From Macrobrachium rosenbergii (taxonomy: Eukaryota > Arthropoda > Malacostraca > Decapoda > Palaemonidae), in contig NC_089753.1 in assembly GCF_040412425.1 (NCBI RefSeq), positions 45,274,913 through 45,338,912 of the forward strand: a stretch of DNA of 64,000 nt. The letters run 5' to 3'. The translations under genes were made by a program, and so were the position numbers. The notes beneath the pieces were generated by a model that did no database searches, had not been told where the DNA came from, and saw only the letters and a list, made by a program, of their open reading frames with translations. Shown here in pieces: positions 12,814 through 23,465 of the stretch; positions within the stretch are counted from its first letter, which is position 1; each line of letters opens with the position of its first letter.

Positions 12814-12855
12814 GCACTGTTCGGAGGAATGCCCCGTTTTCTTGCAATAATGGCA
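12814..12855 (-). other. Gag CCHC zinc knuckle 1
   Basis: The minus strand encodes CHYCKKTGHSSEQC, a canonical C-X2-C-X4-H-X4-C retroviral-type zinc knuckle used for RNA binding. Confidence 0.88.
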
Positions 12856-13872
12856 AGTTAGGGGCTTGCCCAGTTCCCATTTTTGGGGAATTTGTTCCTC
12901 CGAGGAGGGACGGGGGATTTATTTTCCGCCCCATGGATCCTTCTTGAGGGTGGTGAGTTTCCCACATATCTGCTTTTTCCAGTATATGGGTGGCGAGGCC
13001 AGGAGGGGCGCAGGAAATGCTCGAATTTAAACCGCTCGAGTACCTCGGCGGTGTTAGTGGCTCCTTCGGAATCGAGCCATTTTGTCAACGCCCGCTCGAA
13101 TGGTACGCCCAATCGGACCAAGTCTGGCCTGCTTCTCTGGGCTGCTCTCTCCAACGTCTCCTCCACCGCTCGGGGGTAATCTCGTCACGCCTTCGTAACT
13201 GCTTGGCGTACGGCTTCCCAGTTCCCCGATCGTCTGCGGGAAGGGCGTGGTAGGCAACGAGGGCCTTTCCGCCCAGGAATTTAGTGAGAACAAGGGAGAG
13301 TTCCGCGGGGAGAGATCGCAGCACTCCAGGACTCGTTCGGCCCTTTCAAGCCATACGCCGGGTTCGGACTCGGTCCATTTTGGCATGAGCAGTGAGCTTG
13401 GCTGAGGGCACTCATCCCCGCGGCAGGGGGCAGGGGGTGGCGGGCTGTCGTTCTAGCATCTGGAGCTCGTGGGCGCGTTCTCTCTCTCTCCCCTTTTCTT
13501 GGGCAATTCTGTTCTCTCTCTCTCTCTTGGGCATTCGTTCTCTCTCTCTCTCCTGTTCTTGGGCAATTCTTCCTCTCTCTCTTTCCTCGTTCGTTCTCTC
13601 CTCTCGTTGTTCTTGGGCAATTCGTTTCCCTCTCTCTCTCTGCACGTTCTTTATCCTTCTCCTGCTCTTGGGCAATTCTTGCCCTCTCTCTCTCCTCACG
13701 TTCTCTTGCTCTCTCCAGCCTTGGCATCGTCCGCCTTGGCATCGCTCTTGAACCCATGCTCTCAGATCTTGCCCGATAGTCCCATGTCCTTCCCAGCGGA
13801 CATGTAGAATTTGAAATCCTCGTTTTGTTGGGCTCTGGTATTAGCCATCTTGAAATAATGGGTATATGATAT

Positions 13873-14028
13873 GTCTGAGAAGACTCAGGTTGTCTGAAAA
13901 GACTCAATTGCAGGAATCTGAAACACTCAATTGTTCAGACTGCAGGCGAATGGATCTGTCTGAATAAGACAGGTGATTAGTAAGTCTGAGGAGACTTTTT
14001 GTTAAAATTTGATATGTCTTGGAAAGAC
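13873..14028. repeat. Cluster of GTCT...AGAC mini-hairpins in element leader
   Basis: Short inverted repeats recur: 13873-13884, 13892-13903, 13958-13970, 13982-13997 (AAGTCTGAGGAGACTT, a perfect 6-bp stem) and 14016-14028. All have a GTCT/AGAC stem and a 4-5-base purine-rich loop. They lie between the gag start and the leader minisatellite. Confidence 0.7.
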
Positions 14029-14227
14029 GTGGTTGTTCTTGGCGAACGAATTCTAATATGCGTCTCGGAAGGCGTAGTTGGATTTTGTCACGCTCGGACT
14101 TGGCCGGCTGTAGCGTGAAGTTAAGGAGTTGTTCTAACGAACTAGAATGATCAGTCCCGTAAGGGCTTAGATGTGTGTGAACTACACTATATAATGTCTC
14201 AAAAGGACTTAATTTTGGGTTCCGCAG

Positions 14228-14590
14228 GAATGAGAAATTCTCGCCACGTGCGACGTAGAATTTTTGTATGAGTCTCTGAGGACTGGAATTTGGAGAAATT
14301 CTCGCCACGTGCGACGTAGAATTTTAGGAGTCTCTGAGGACTGGAATTTGGAGAAATTCTCGCCACGACGAGTCTCTGAGGAGAATTTTAGGAGTCTCTA
14401 TGGACTGGAATTTGGAGAAATTCTCGCCACGTACGACGTAGAATTTTAGGAGTCTCTGGGGACTGGAATTTGGAGAAATTCTCGCCACATACGACGTAGA
14501 ATTTTAGGAGTCTCTGGGGACTGGAATTTGGAGAAATTCTCGCCACATGCGACGTAGAATTTTAGGAGTCACTTAGGACTTGGAATTACG
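14228..14590. repeat. 58-bp tandem repeat in element leader
   Basis: The unit contains GAGAAATTCTCGCCACGTGC, a GACGTAGAATTTT box and AGTCTCTGAGGACTGGAATT. Copies of GGAATTTGG start near 14285, 14343, 14407, 14465 and 14523, spaced 58, 64, 58 and 58 bp, with a partial copy at 14228. Each unit contains the hairpin AGTC-TCTGAG-GACT and the palindrome GAGAAATTCTC. Confidence 0.92.
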
Positions 14591-15465
14591 ATTCGTCCCT
14601 TAGGACTTAGAAATTACTAACGGGAAACCCAAAGAAAAATGTTTGCTGGGAAATGAAAAAAAAAAAAAAAATGCTACACACGCGGGCATGGGCGGGGGTG
14701 GGGGTGCAGGTCGTTTGGCCAACACCGGAGGTATTTTTAGATTCTGGGTGAATGAACCCGTATATTTATATACCGTCTGGGATTCGGGAATTTCCCAGTC
14801 GTCTGAGAGGATAACAGTACAACGGCCTAGTAATTTTCCCTATAAGCGGAGTTTAAATTTCGCTTTCCTAACACCTAACTCGAATTCTAACTACACTGAG
14901 AGAATTTTCAGCAATGCAAGCTGACTTCGTCGTGTCCCACGTGGGAATTTTATTCGCGCCTAAATAACAGTTCGCTAATTCGAAATGCGAAGTAAAATTT
15001 ATCACAGAGGAATTTCTTTTCGCACTAGCAAGAATATGGCAAAGATTTTAACACAGGAATTTTCGCACTATTCCTCGAAGCAAAAGATATGGCAAAGATT
15101 TTAACACAGAGGAATTTCGCACTATTCCTCGAAGCAAAGGATGGTTAGCACTGGTTATTTCCTAACTACCTATCCTGAAAGGCATGCATTAACGAATCTA
15201 ATACGGCGGTTCTTTTCTCTCAGTGATTACATGCGTCCCTATTTCTAATTCCTAGGAACAGTCACGATTGTAAAAAGGTTTTGCTAAGATTAACACATTA
15301 CTTACGTGGAATTTTCTGGATCTGTGTGCTGGTTTTACACAAAAGGTTCGTAATTGTCTCGTACCCAGCTTAGCTTTGCTAATAGCTGATCTGGCAAGTT
15401 GCAAATGCAATAAAGCAACACTAGGGGAACTGCAACTGCAAAACGAGATCTATGGCCAGGTCGCC
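14591..15465 (-). other. 5' leader of LTR element
   Basis: Non-coding DNA between the leader minisatellite and the primer-binding site. It holds a poly-A run near 14656 and a roughly 57-bp two-copy repeat at about 15030-15145 (ATGGCAAAGATTTTAACACA). No gene. Confidence 0.7.
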
Positions 15466-15466
15466 A
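15459..15466 (-). promoter_or_regulatory. Primer binding site of LTR element
   Basis: TGGCGACC on the minus strand starts directly at the inner border of the right LTR, where a tRNA 3' end would prime minus-strand DNA synthesis. The match beyond eight bases is not tested. The same octamer lies at 57593-57600 beside another LTR candidate. Confidence 0.65.
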
Positions 15467-16594
15467 TTTTTACGTTTTTCCGTGGTTTTAGTTTGAAATA
15501 TGCTCTGTGAGACAGGTAGCAACAATTTAAGTTAATTTAGCCTTGTGATTCTGACTTCGTGGGTACAGGAAAACGTAAAAAAAAGGAAAACAAAGGAGAA
15601 TTTCATATGAGCATAGGGCTCTGGTTACTGAGGGAAATATTACGTAAAACACGTGGGCACATTTAAAGTAGTGTATTTACATAAATGACATTAGTACGGG
15701 AAAGAGGAACTCAAGTAGATTGAATGAAACTGGGAATCCCAGCCACAGTCGAGAAGCTTCCACGATAGGATCCCTCTGAAATGAGAGATATGCACATTAT
15801 ACGCCAGTAATGAAAATAGACAAAAGAATAATGAATTCGAAGCTGCACTGATGGTGCCAAAGGAGTAATAAAGAATTAATACTGCCGATGCAAGAGGCGC
15901 ACGGACATTAGACAAGGGAGATTTCTGGCTTTCTCTTTAAGAAAATATTACGAGACAAAAGCGTGACTGAAATGGGGCTCTTCAGGGCACTTTACCTTAG
16001 CAGATTTTCCGAGGGCGTGTAGAAGGCGGTCCGTGGATGACTTGCGATTTCGAGGATGAGTTTCTTCCACGTGGTGAGATGCAAGGGCTTCCGTAAAAAG
16101 AGGCAAGGCGATGGGGACTCCTCGAAACTCCAAGCAATGGCGTGTGGGCTCGAGGAATACGGTCGAAGGACACGAGGAGAAGTATACTTTGAAAGGGCCA
16201 CGTGGTTAGGATGCAAGGGCATCGATGGGGCCAGGTGTTGAGGACGTCTTCACAAGTTCACTCCATATCTTCCAGCCGCGTGTGTGTGAGACCTCGTGGG
16301 CTTTTGCCTTTATCCTCCTATGGGGCAGGGGGGCGTCCATCACAGATGCTTTGACTCATTGCACCTGCTGCCCGCAGGGGAGGTTTTGGCCTGTAGGAGA
16401 AACGCCCAAGCCAGATTACTTTTGCCTCGAAGGAAAGATCTTTATCAAAAATGGGAGCGCCTTTAATCTTTTAACCCTTGTTTTTAAGTCGATAGACAGA
16501 TGGTCTATCGATCGGCCGGCTGGCAGTAAATGAACAACCAACAACAACAAAGGAGGGGGGGGAGGTAATTTGCTAGCGAATTCTTGCTAATCAT

Positions 16595-16598
<4 letters not shown>
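15466..16598 (-). repeat. Right LTR (5' LTR in element sense)
   Basis: Direct repeat of 9021-10151. The promoter and polyadenylation signals of the element should lie here; I did not find an unambiguous TATA box. Confidence 0.88.

Positions 16599-16630
<32 letters not shown>
16599..16630. repeat. (TA)n microsatellite
   Basis: A short TA run between the right LTR and the inverted LINE fragment. It matches the TA tract on the other side of the LTR element. Confidence 0.93.
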
Positions 16631-16631
<1 letters not shown>

Positions 16632-17241
16632 AATGCACCTCCACTTTCACACTGTACAGTATACCCAGTTCCTGATAGGCCTTTCGCTCTTCCTCCTCCT
16701 CGTTCCTAACGTTTCCGAATTATACACTTTTTTCAACCAACATGAATTATTTATTCTTTCTGTATTGATCACATCATATCAGAACATTCTGATCCATCAT
16801 TTAACTTTGCCCTTTTTTGCTGCTTCTATGTATCTCCACATTTCTCACCATTTCGTTCTTTTTATGCCATGTATACCAAGTAAACAATTCAACGCAAGAG
16901 TTTTAACCTATTTTCTTTTATTTCTATTACATATCCAAACCTTACTTCTATCAAGGACAGTTGGCTCGTACCCTTACATAAATTCCCTAACTGGCCACCA
17001 TAGTCACTGCTGATATCTTGTCAGTCTTTTGAACAATCAGTGAATTTACTTCCAAATGCATTTGAATCATTGCTGCATCTTTCTGGTTTCTTTATAACCA
17101 TTATAACCTTGCTCTTGCTCATATTTACTCTTAACCTTCATCTCTTGCCAATGATTGTACAGTCCTTTAATAGTTTCCACAGTTTCTTTGCACTAAATGT
17201 ATCTTCCACAAACATCAACCATTCCACAGTTCATTCTTCGG
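16631..17241 (-). pseudogene. LINE reverse transcriptase 3' fragment, inverted copy
   Basis: This is the reverse complement of the fragment at 8160-8778, with moderate divergence. Landmarks: CACCTCCACTTTCACACTG at its plus-strand start, AACGTTTCCGAATTATACAC, and AACCATTCCACAGTTCATTC at its end. On the minus strand it reads as the same LINE pol C-terminus with stops. Confidence 0.78.
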
Positions 17242-17292
17242 AAACGTTAGGAACTGGGTAGCCTATACTGTATAGTGTGAAAGTGGAGGTGC

Positions 17293-17296
<4 letters not shown>
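17238..17296 (+). repeat. LINE 3'-end scrap in opposite orientation
   Basis: CGGAAACGTTAGGAACTGGG through GTGGAGGTGCATTT repeats the last ~60 bp of the plus-oriented fragment at 8680-8765, joined directly to the minus-oriented copy. A TA array follows. This gives a small fold-back junction. Confidence 0.75.
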
Positions 17297-17339
<43 letters not shown>

Positions 17340-17340
17340 T
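17297..17340. repeat. (TA)n microsatellite
   Basis: A TA run abutting the outer end of the long palindrome's left arm. Confidence 0.95.
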
Positions 17341-17922
17341 GTTGCTTCCTGGTCTTTGAATTTCGCCTTTGCTATGGTTATCTACGTAATGACCCAGAGA
17401 TAGGGAAAATATGTGATTACATAAAAAAATATTTTTTCACATAAACCGGTGTTTTTTTGGAAAAAGGAATAAATTATGATTTTTGCAGAGGTATATCTAA
17501 AATTGTGGTAATAAAAACATTTTTATCCAATCTGCAAGTTTTATTGGAAATGAGTTAAAAGTCAATAGATTTTGGTGAAGGATGCCAGGAGTAGGGTTTA
17601 TACTGTACACTGCTTCTCTGGCGGAAAAGAATCTTTTCCGCTTTATGTAAGTAAATACTGAAATTATTTGTAACCGAATTAATTAGAAGTACATTAGAAC
17701 GTCTATTGTTTTGAAATGTCAATAAATTTCAGGGAAATCACCCATGTCGCCTCTTGATTGCAGAATTGGTTGTGTATCACTTCTGATTTTGTTTTCCTGC
17801 ATTTTTCATGGAAATAAAACACTGATTAAAACCCACGTGTTCTAGTTTTCCCATCACATAATTTGGGGAAAATATATAACATAAAAAAACCTAAAATGGC
17901 CTAAATAGCAACATTTTTATCG

Positions 17923-17995
<73 letters not shown>

Positions 17996-18000
17996 ATATA

Positions 18001-18043
<43 letters not shown>

Positions 18044-18379
18044 TATTTATATAATATATATGTATACATACATACACAAACACACATATACATACATACA
18101 GTATATATATATATATATATACGTACTAATTTTTCCAAACATCGTTTATACCAGTAGTCTGTCAGAGTTGATCTTTCATGTACATTTGGACCAGAAATAA
18201 TGTTGTTGGCCAAGTATCCCACGTATAGCGATGCAAAGGTTGTACGTGGCGGCGATCAAATAACACTGTTCACAAAACCGAAACAACAGTAAAGTTTTTC
18301 TAATCAGTGATTGACAAAAAGTGGGTTTCCGGGTTTACTATAACTAACAAAGATATTGGAATTACATACACACATATTT

Positions 18380-18474
<95 letters not shown>

Positions 18475-19082
18475 ATTATATATATAAAAATATATATATA
18501 TATTTAGATAAAAATGTTGCATTTTAGGCCATTTTAGGTTTTTATGTTATATATTTTCCCCAAATTATGTGATGGGAAAACTAGAACAAGTGGGTTTTAA
18601 TCAGTGTTTTATTTCCATGAAAAATGCAGGAAAACAAAATCAGAAGTGATACACAACCAATTCTGCACCCAAGAGGCGACATGGGTGGATTTCCCCTGAA
18701 ATTTATTGACATTTCAAAACAATAGACGTTCTAATGTACTTCTAATTAATTCGGTTACAAATAATTTCAGTATTTACTTACATAAAGCGGAAAGATTCTT
18801 TCCGCCAGAGAAGCAGTGTACAGTATAAACCCTACTCCTGGCATCCTTCACCAAAATCTATTGACTTTAACTCATTTCCAATCAAACTTGCAGATTGGAT
18901 AAAAATGTTTTTTTATTACAATTTTAGATATACCTCTGCAAAAATCATAATTTATTCCTTTTTCCAAAAAACACCGGTTTATGTGAAAAAATATTTTTTT
19001 ATGTAATCACATATTTTCCCTATCTCTGGGTCATTACGTAGATAACCATAGCAAAGGCGAAATTCAAAGACCAGGAAGCAAC
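17341..19082. repeat. Long palindrome, ~580-bp arms
   Basis: The left arm (17341-17921) begins GTTGCTTCCTGGTCTTTGAA and ends ACATTTTTATC; the right arm (18507-19082) is its reverse complement, ending CCAGGAAGCAAC. Only scattered mismatches and indels separate the arms. The 585-bp centre has a TA-rich tract at each side (about 17926-18122 and 18378-18500) and about 250 bp of unique DNA between. No transposase frame is present, so it could be a fold-back DNA transposon, a MITE with very long terminal repeats, or a local inverted duplication. The flanks give no clear target-site duplication. Confidence 0.93.
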
Positions 19083-19291
19083 CGTATTAAGTAAACTTCG
19101 CGGTACAAAGTAAATTAATAGACATAAAAAGAAAACTTCACAAAACAAAGGTCAAAGCTACCAACAAGCAGAACACCATTGCTGTATATAAGCAATATTT
19201 TTAAAAATAAATTATCGTCATTACCATAATAATAAGTAAGAATGCTGTTAAAATGCTTCAGAACTCAAACTGCAGTTAGTAGAAGCAACCG
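19083..19291. other. Spacer, presumed 3' flank of Penelope-like relic
   Basis: About 200 bp of AT-rich unique sequence on the 3' side (minus sense) of the retroelement relic; no feature recognised. Confidence 0.5.
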
Positions 19292-20305
19292 CTAAAAGGA
19301 AACATTGCACGTGCCTATGGTTTTATAAATAAGGCAACTCTCTAACTTAAAAAGACCTGAACTAAGATTCATAAGTTGATTATTAAAATGCGTGATAAAA
19401 GCAGATTCAATTATATTTCTTTTAACAATATTATTACAAAAAATTATCTCTCATGAGTTTTTTCCAGTCTATACAGTGGTGAAAACCATTCATATGTACA
19501 AATAACTCACCTGTCAATTTCCCTGTTCGAACTGCATAATGATGTTGTTTAACACTGTCTTCCAATTCTTTACCAGTCTGACCTAGATATTTACTGATAT
19601 ATCCAGCACAAGGGATCGTGTAAATTCAATCACTAATTTGTTTTGGGGAGTTACGAACAATGTCATTTTCAACTGTTCCAGAATTCTTGAGAAAACATTT
19701 ATCTTTACAGTTTTCAGTAATTTTTTTTAATAAGTGAAAGATTAACATTATATCGCAGTGTTAGAATATTCATCTAATAAAAAGTTCCCTATTCTTATTG
19801 GAATAAAAAATGTTCATAGCTTTCCGCAAAGATTTGTCAATTAAAAACTTTTGGTATATTAGCGTAACTCCTGCGTCATAAATTGTACAAAATTCTGTGT
19901 ATGAAAACTCCGGACTGCATATCCTTAATGCTCTTAAAACCATGCCACAAAAACCAGAGTTTTACAATGAACTGGTGATTCGAATAATAGTGGATATAGA
20001 TTTTCTGTAAGCATCAAACACTAAACTTCCATCCCTTCTATGAATAAAGGATCTAAAAATGGTAATACACAATTATTTTTTTCATCGGTGAATTTATTAA
20101 GATGCACCATCTTATTTAACTTGTCTAAACAGCTGTTCAAGTTGTCAGATACTGGTCAAACATGTCATCAGCATATCGAAGCAAAAGAACCCCCTTAGGC
20201 AAACAGCTGGAAATACTCCTGCTTCAAAAAATTCCATATACAGTACAGGTTGCTAAACTCTGGGAACGGGGCATTGCCCATAGCCATTAAAAACTTTTGA
20301 AGGTA
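19292..20305 (-). pseudogene. Penelope-like element relic: RT plus GIY-YIG endonuclease
   Basis: Read on the minus strand with frame changes. MAMGN (20287-20270) followed by FSNLY matches the RT motif MAMGNPLSP/LSNLYME of Penelope-like elements. LLRYADDMF (20181-20161 region) is the RT catalytic YxDD. Then come NLNSCLDKLNKMV, LPFLD and, further on, PQNKLVIEF-side sequence leading into IYTIPCAGYISKYLGQTGK and KQHHYAVRTGKLTGELFVH, the GIY-YIG endonuclease, with HCIDWK and NIIESAFITHFNNQLMNL at its end. The last frame stops at 19292. Upstream RT fingers are missing: the relic begins at a TA array. Several stops and frameshifts make it dead. At the position where the family carries the catalytic Arg (LxxR before QH) this copy appears to have Ser. 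Confidence 0.82.
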
Positions 20306-20311
20306 ATAATA

Positions 20312-20313
<2 letters not shown>

Positions 20314-20366
<53 letters not shown>
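20314..20366. repeat. (TA)n microsatellite
   Basis: A TA run that truncates the 5' side of the Penelope-like relic. Confidence 0.95.
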
Positions 20367-20370
<4 letters not shown>

Positions 20371-21480
20371 ATATATCATAAATATATTTTAAATCAAAAG
20401 TTTTTATATATGTATATATATAAATTATATACATACATACATACATATTCAAATAACTATATGTGAGCCTGAACGTAACCCTTACGGAGAGTACCATAGG
20501 CTAAATTCGGACTAATTCACGTAAATTTTTAACGCTTAAATAGGGACTATCGATTAAGAGTGGCCAGGCTGGACGATGAATGTCTTAAACGCTGAGTATA
20601 ACAACATTGGACTGTCGGTGTTTTACTGTATAAGTGAAAAATATATGTATACGCAATGAAATTGTTATATAAGGATTACACGTCCCCTTATCACTCTTCT
20701 ATATTTCTACTTAAATACATCTCTGGCATTTATGGCTACATCAGAAATAATTCATCACTGTAACTGCGGACAGTCCTCTACATTTCTCAGCAAATTTCTG
20801 TGACCTAACGCACTGTGCTACAACCAACGACCATTTTTCTACTCTTATTAATGAACAGAACGTGGGTGCTGCGTCTATGGTGTCCTCTATAAGTATGGGG
20901 GCGCGGGCGGGTAACGATCATAAACTAGTTTTTATCATTAGATATGGCGCATTTTATCACCATCGCTTAGGCAACACCTTCCTAATTGTCGTATCCCAGA
21001 TATACCGACGCGGCTATGATCTGTTGTTATACAAATGTATACGTCAAATACAAAGAGACGGCAAACTCTTTCTGTAAGTATCTTCCATAGCCAAAGATTA
21101 TGTACAGAATTTTTATGTAAGTGAACTATTCAGTCATTTACAGCGAAAAATTAATAAATAAAAAAAAAAGTGTCGACAAAAAATTCCGGAAGTGAATCAC
21201 ACGCGTCGGGAAGAATCCTTCATAAACTGTCAGCATCAGACATTGAAGAACTCCTTTTCTAACAGATTTCATTCACCTGGAAAAATAACACTATGTTCAC
21301 TCTCATTCAAACAGCATATTACAATTTACATGAGAAATCTTCTTCACATAATTTATCGGACTGCACCTACGACTGAAATCATTCGACATTTCGGCATTCA
21401 CATCAGGAATTACAGTCACGCAAACAAAATAACACTTGTATCTATATAACTAGAATCTCTTAACACTAGGTTTCCTTGAA
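20367..21480. other. Unique DNA, no gene recognised
   Basis: Two frames of 71 and 85 codons (20862-21077 and 21192-21449) have no domain that I recognise and no clear splice context. Confidence 0.5.
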
Positions 21481-21497
21481 AAAAAAAATAAATAAAT

Positions 21498-21511
<14 letters not shown>

Positions 21512-21571
<60 letters not shown>
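21512..21571. repeat. (TA)n microsatellite after A-rich tract
   Basis: A poly-A/AAAT tract runs into about 60 bp of TA, then impure TA to about 21680. Confidence 0.95.
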
Positions 21572-21573
<2 letters not shown>

Positions 21574-21689
21574 TATACTGTATACATGTATATATTTTAT
21601 ATACGTATTTATATACAGTATATAACTATAAATATGTATATACATATATATACATATATATATTTATATGTATGTGTATAAATGAAGTA

Positions 21690-23180
21690 ATTAAACTATA
21701 TGATGAGATATAAAAGAGACAATTTGTTCTATGTGAATTTAACGAGCAATAGGGCTTTATAATCATTCGGCGTCCTCTAAAAATAAATAACTTGTTATTA
21801 AATTTCCTAAATGTTTACGTAGTCATTATCATAGTCATGCACTATGGTTAATTGCATTACCATCCCTGTTTCTACTATATTAAGCTAATAAAGGTCTGTT
21901 AACTCTTCAATTTCCTCTCAGTTAGGACGCGGTTATCTCTGTGAAATTTGAAAGTGTAAAGGAAATATTTAAATAATGTTCAGTTTCTTCTTATAGCCTA
22001 CTTCTCGTTTAGGTTTGGCAAGAAATCAAAGGTCTTTGTCTCGTTAATATGAAATGTTATTATTATTTTTATTATTGTAATTGATAATGAATGAACATCT
22101 ATATAAACCAAGCCTAAAAGACTACTAACTCACCAAGCAAGTTTCCGTAAAATATTATACCCTGAAAAAGAAAAATGGAGAAAATATAAAAATAAATGAA
22201 TAACAACAGAAATAAGACAAGGAAAGAATGCCTAAAATGGAAAATATTTAAATACGACAATACTATGACAAATAGACAGAATTTCTTACATACCCTCACC
22301 ATTAACCCATATTTTCAGCAAAATTCAGCCAAGAGGAATTAAAACCTATCGATTAAACCCTATCCATTTATATAGTTGAAAAAATATCAATGATTCGGCT
22401 TCGTTTTCGTGAATGCAGGCAAACCAACAGAACGTGTGTTGACTGAATGAAGCATATTATCTTACGTCAGAACAACAGAGACAGAAATTGAGATTATGGA
22501 AGAAGGAAAAAGTGTTCTTGGACTTTACTTTTCCAGGGCTGGTAAAGTAATCGACTAAATCGTCAATGTAGAAAATACATCGCATGCCGAAAATAGTGAC
22601 TATACTGATAAATTCTAAAATTAAAAAACCCTTGATTTAATTTTCTTATTAATCGAACAATTCAAATGAGGTTGCCTGGTTAATATCAGTCCATCATAAT
22701 AATGAAATTACGAAGAGTATAATCTGTATAGAACTGTCATTTTTATTGACGATAGTGAGTTGAAAAATATTCATTCTAAATATTGTTTGTCTCTCAAATG
22801 AAAAACTACAGAAAAAGATAGATCTTCCCATTTACCTGCCCAACAAAAGTTAAATGAAAAGATAAGGGTTATTCGCAATCTCACCTGCGCAAAAGACTGG
22901 AAGGAAGAAATCGGAATTACTCATTATCTCTCCAACATAAGCAATAAAGGAAAAACAAGAGTAATTAATTAAAAATGAATAGAATTATTAAATAACCCAA
23001 ACAACACAAGTATTTTCATTTTCACCCAGAAAAGAAAGAATAAATAGATAGAATAGCTAGAAGTTATTCCTAGCCTCCCAGAATTACTAAATGCCTTCAG
23101 ACCATGAAATAATGAAGAAAATGAGTGGGATTTTTCATTGTTAACTATTCAATATTACATCCTGAACATGAAAGATTGAA
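21690..23180. other. Unique AT-rich DNA, no gene seen
   Basis: About 1.5 kb with low GC, short frames (maximum about 62 codons) and no repeat family recognised. Confidence 0.55.
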
Positions 23181-23183
23181 AAG

Positions 23184-23187
<4 letters not shown>

Positions 23188-23258
<71 letters not shown>

Positions 23259-23292
23259 GTATATTAGATATACACACACACACACACACATG

Positions 23293-23337
<45 letters not shown>

Positions 23338-23367
23338 TAAAACCACACTGAAACACACTATAAAATT

Positions 23368-23435
<68 letters not shown>
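23188..23435. repeat. Cluster of (TA)n and (CA)n arrays
   Basis: (TA)n from 23188, (CA)n at about 23271-23291, and further TA arrays ending near 23336 and 23435, separated by short unique pieces. Confidence 0.95.
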
Positions 23436-23438
<3 letters not shown>

Positions 23439-23465
23439 TACATACATACATGTGTGTGTGTGTGA

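Larger units (their letters stand above)
12600..13848 (-). pseudogene. LTR retrotransposon gag, several frameshifts
   Basis: A plausible start is the ATG at 13848 (minus), opening MANTRAQQNEDFKF and then SAGKDMGLSGK before a stop or frame change. From about 13760 to 13440 the frame is extremely Glu/Arg-rich (RERE/ARIAQEQE), a predicted coiled coil. Next is a capsid-like part near 13390-12990, with WLERAERVLECCDL and ITPERWRRRWREQPREA in successive frames. Two zinc knuckles follow. Gag packages the element RNA into particles. At least three frame changes are needed to read through; given homopolymer indels elsewhere in the element, some may be sequence errors. Confidence 0.75.
9021..16598 (-). 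mobile_element. Non-autonomous LTR retrotransposon, gag-pro only
   Basis: Two direct repeats of about 1.13 kb (9021-10151 and 15466-16598) bound a 5.3-kb interior. The minus strand has, in order, a primer-binding-like TGGCGACC directly after the right LTR (15459-15466), a 1.6-kb non-coding leader with repeats, a broken gag with coiled coil and two zinc knuckles, and a retropepsin. A G-rich GGGGAGG tract lies just before the left LTR on that strand, as expected of a polypurine tract. No reverse transcriptase, RNase H or integrase motif is visible in the remaining 2 kb. Gag-protease order and the zinc knuckles fit Ty3/gypsy-like elements. Replication would need enzymes from another copy. The element lies in a TA array, so a target duplication cannot be read. 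Confidence 0.85.

Noticed and set aside
13392..13807. Plus-strand Leu/Ser-rich frames (about 110-119 codons) as a membrane protein
   Set aside because: They are the antisense of the Glu/Arg-rich coiled coil of the minus-strand gag.
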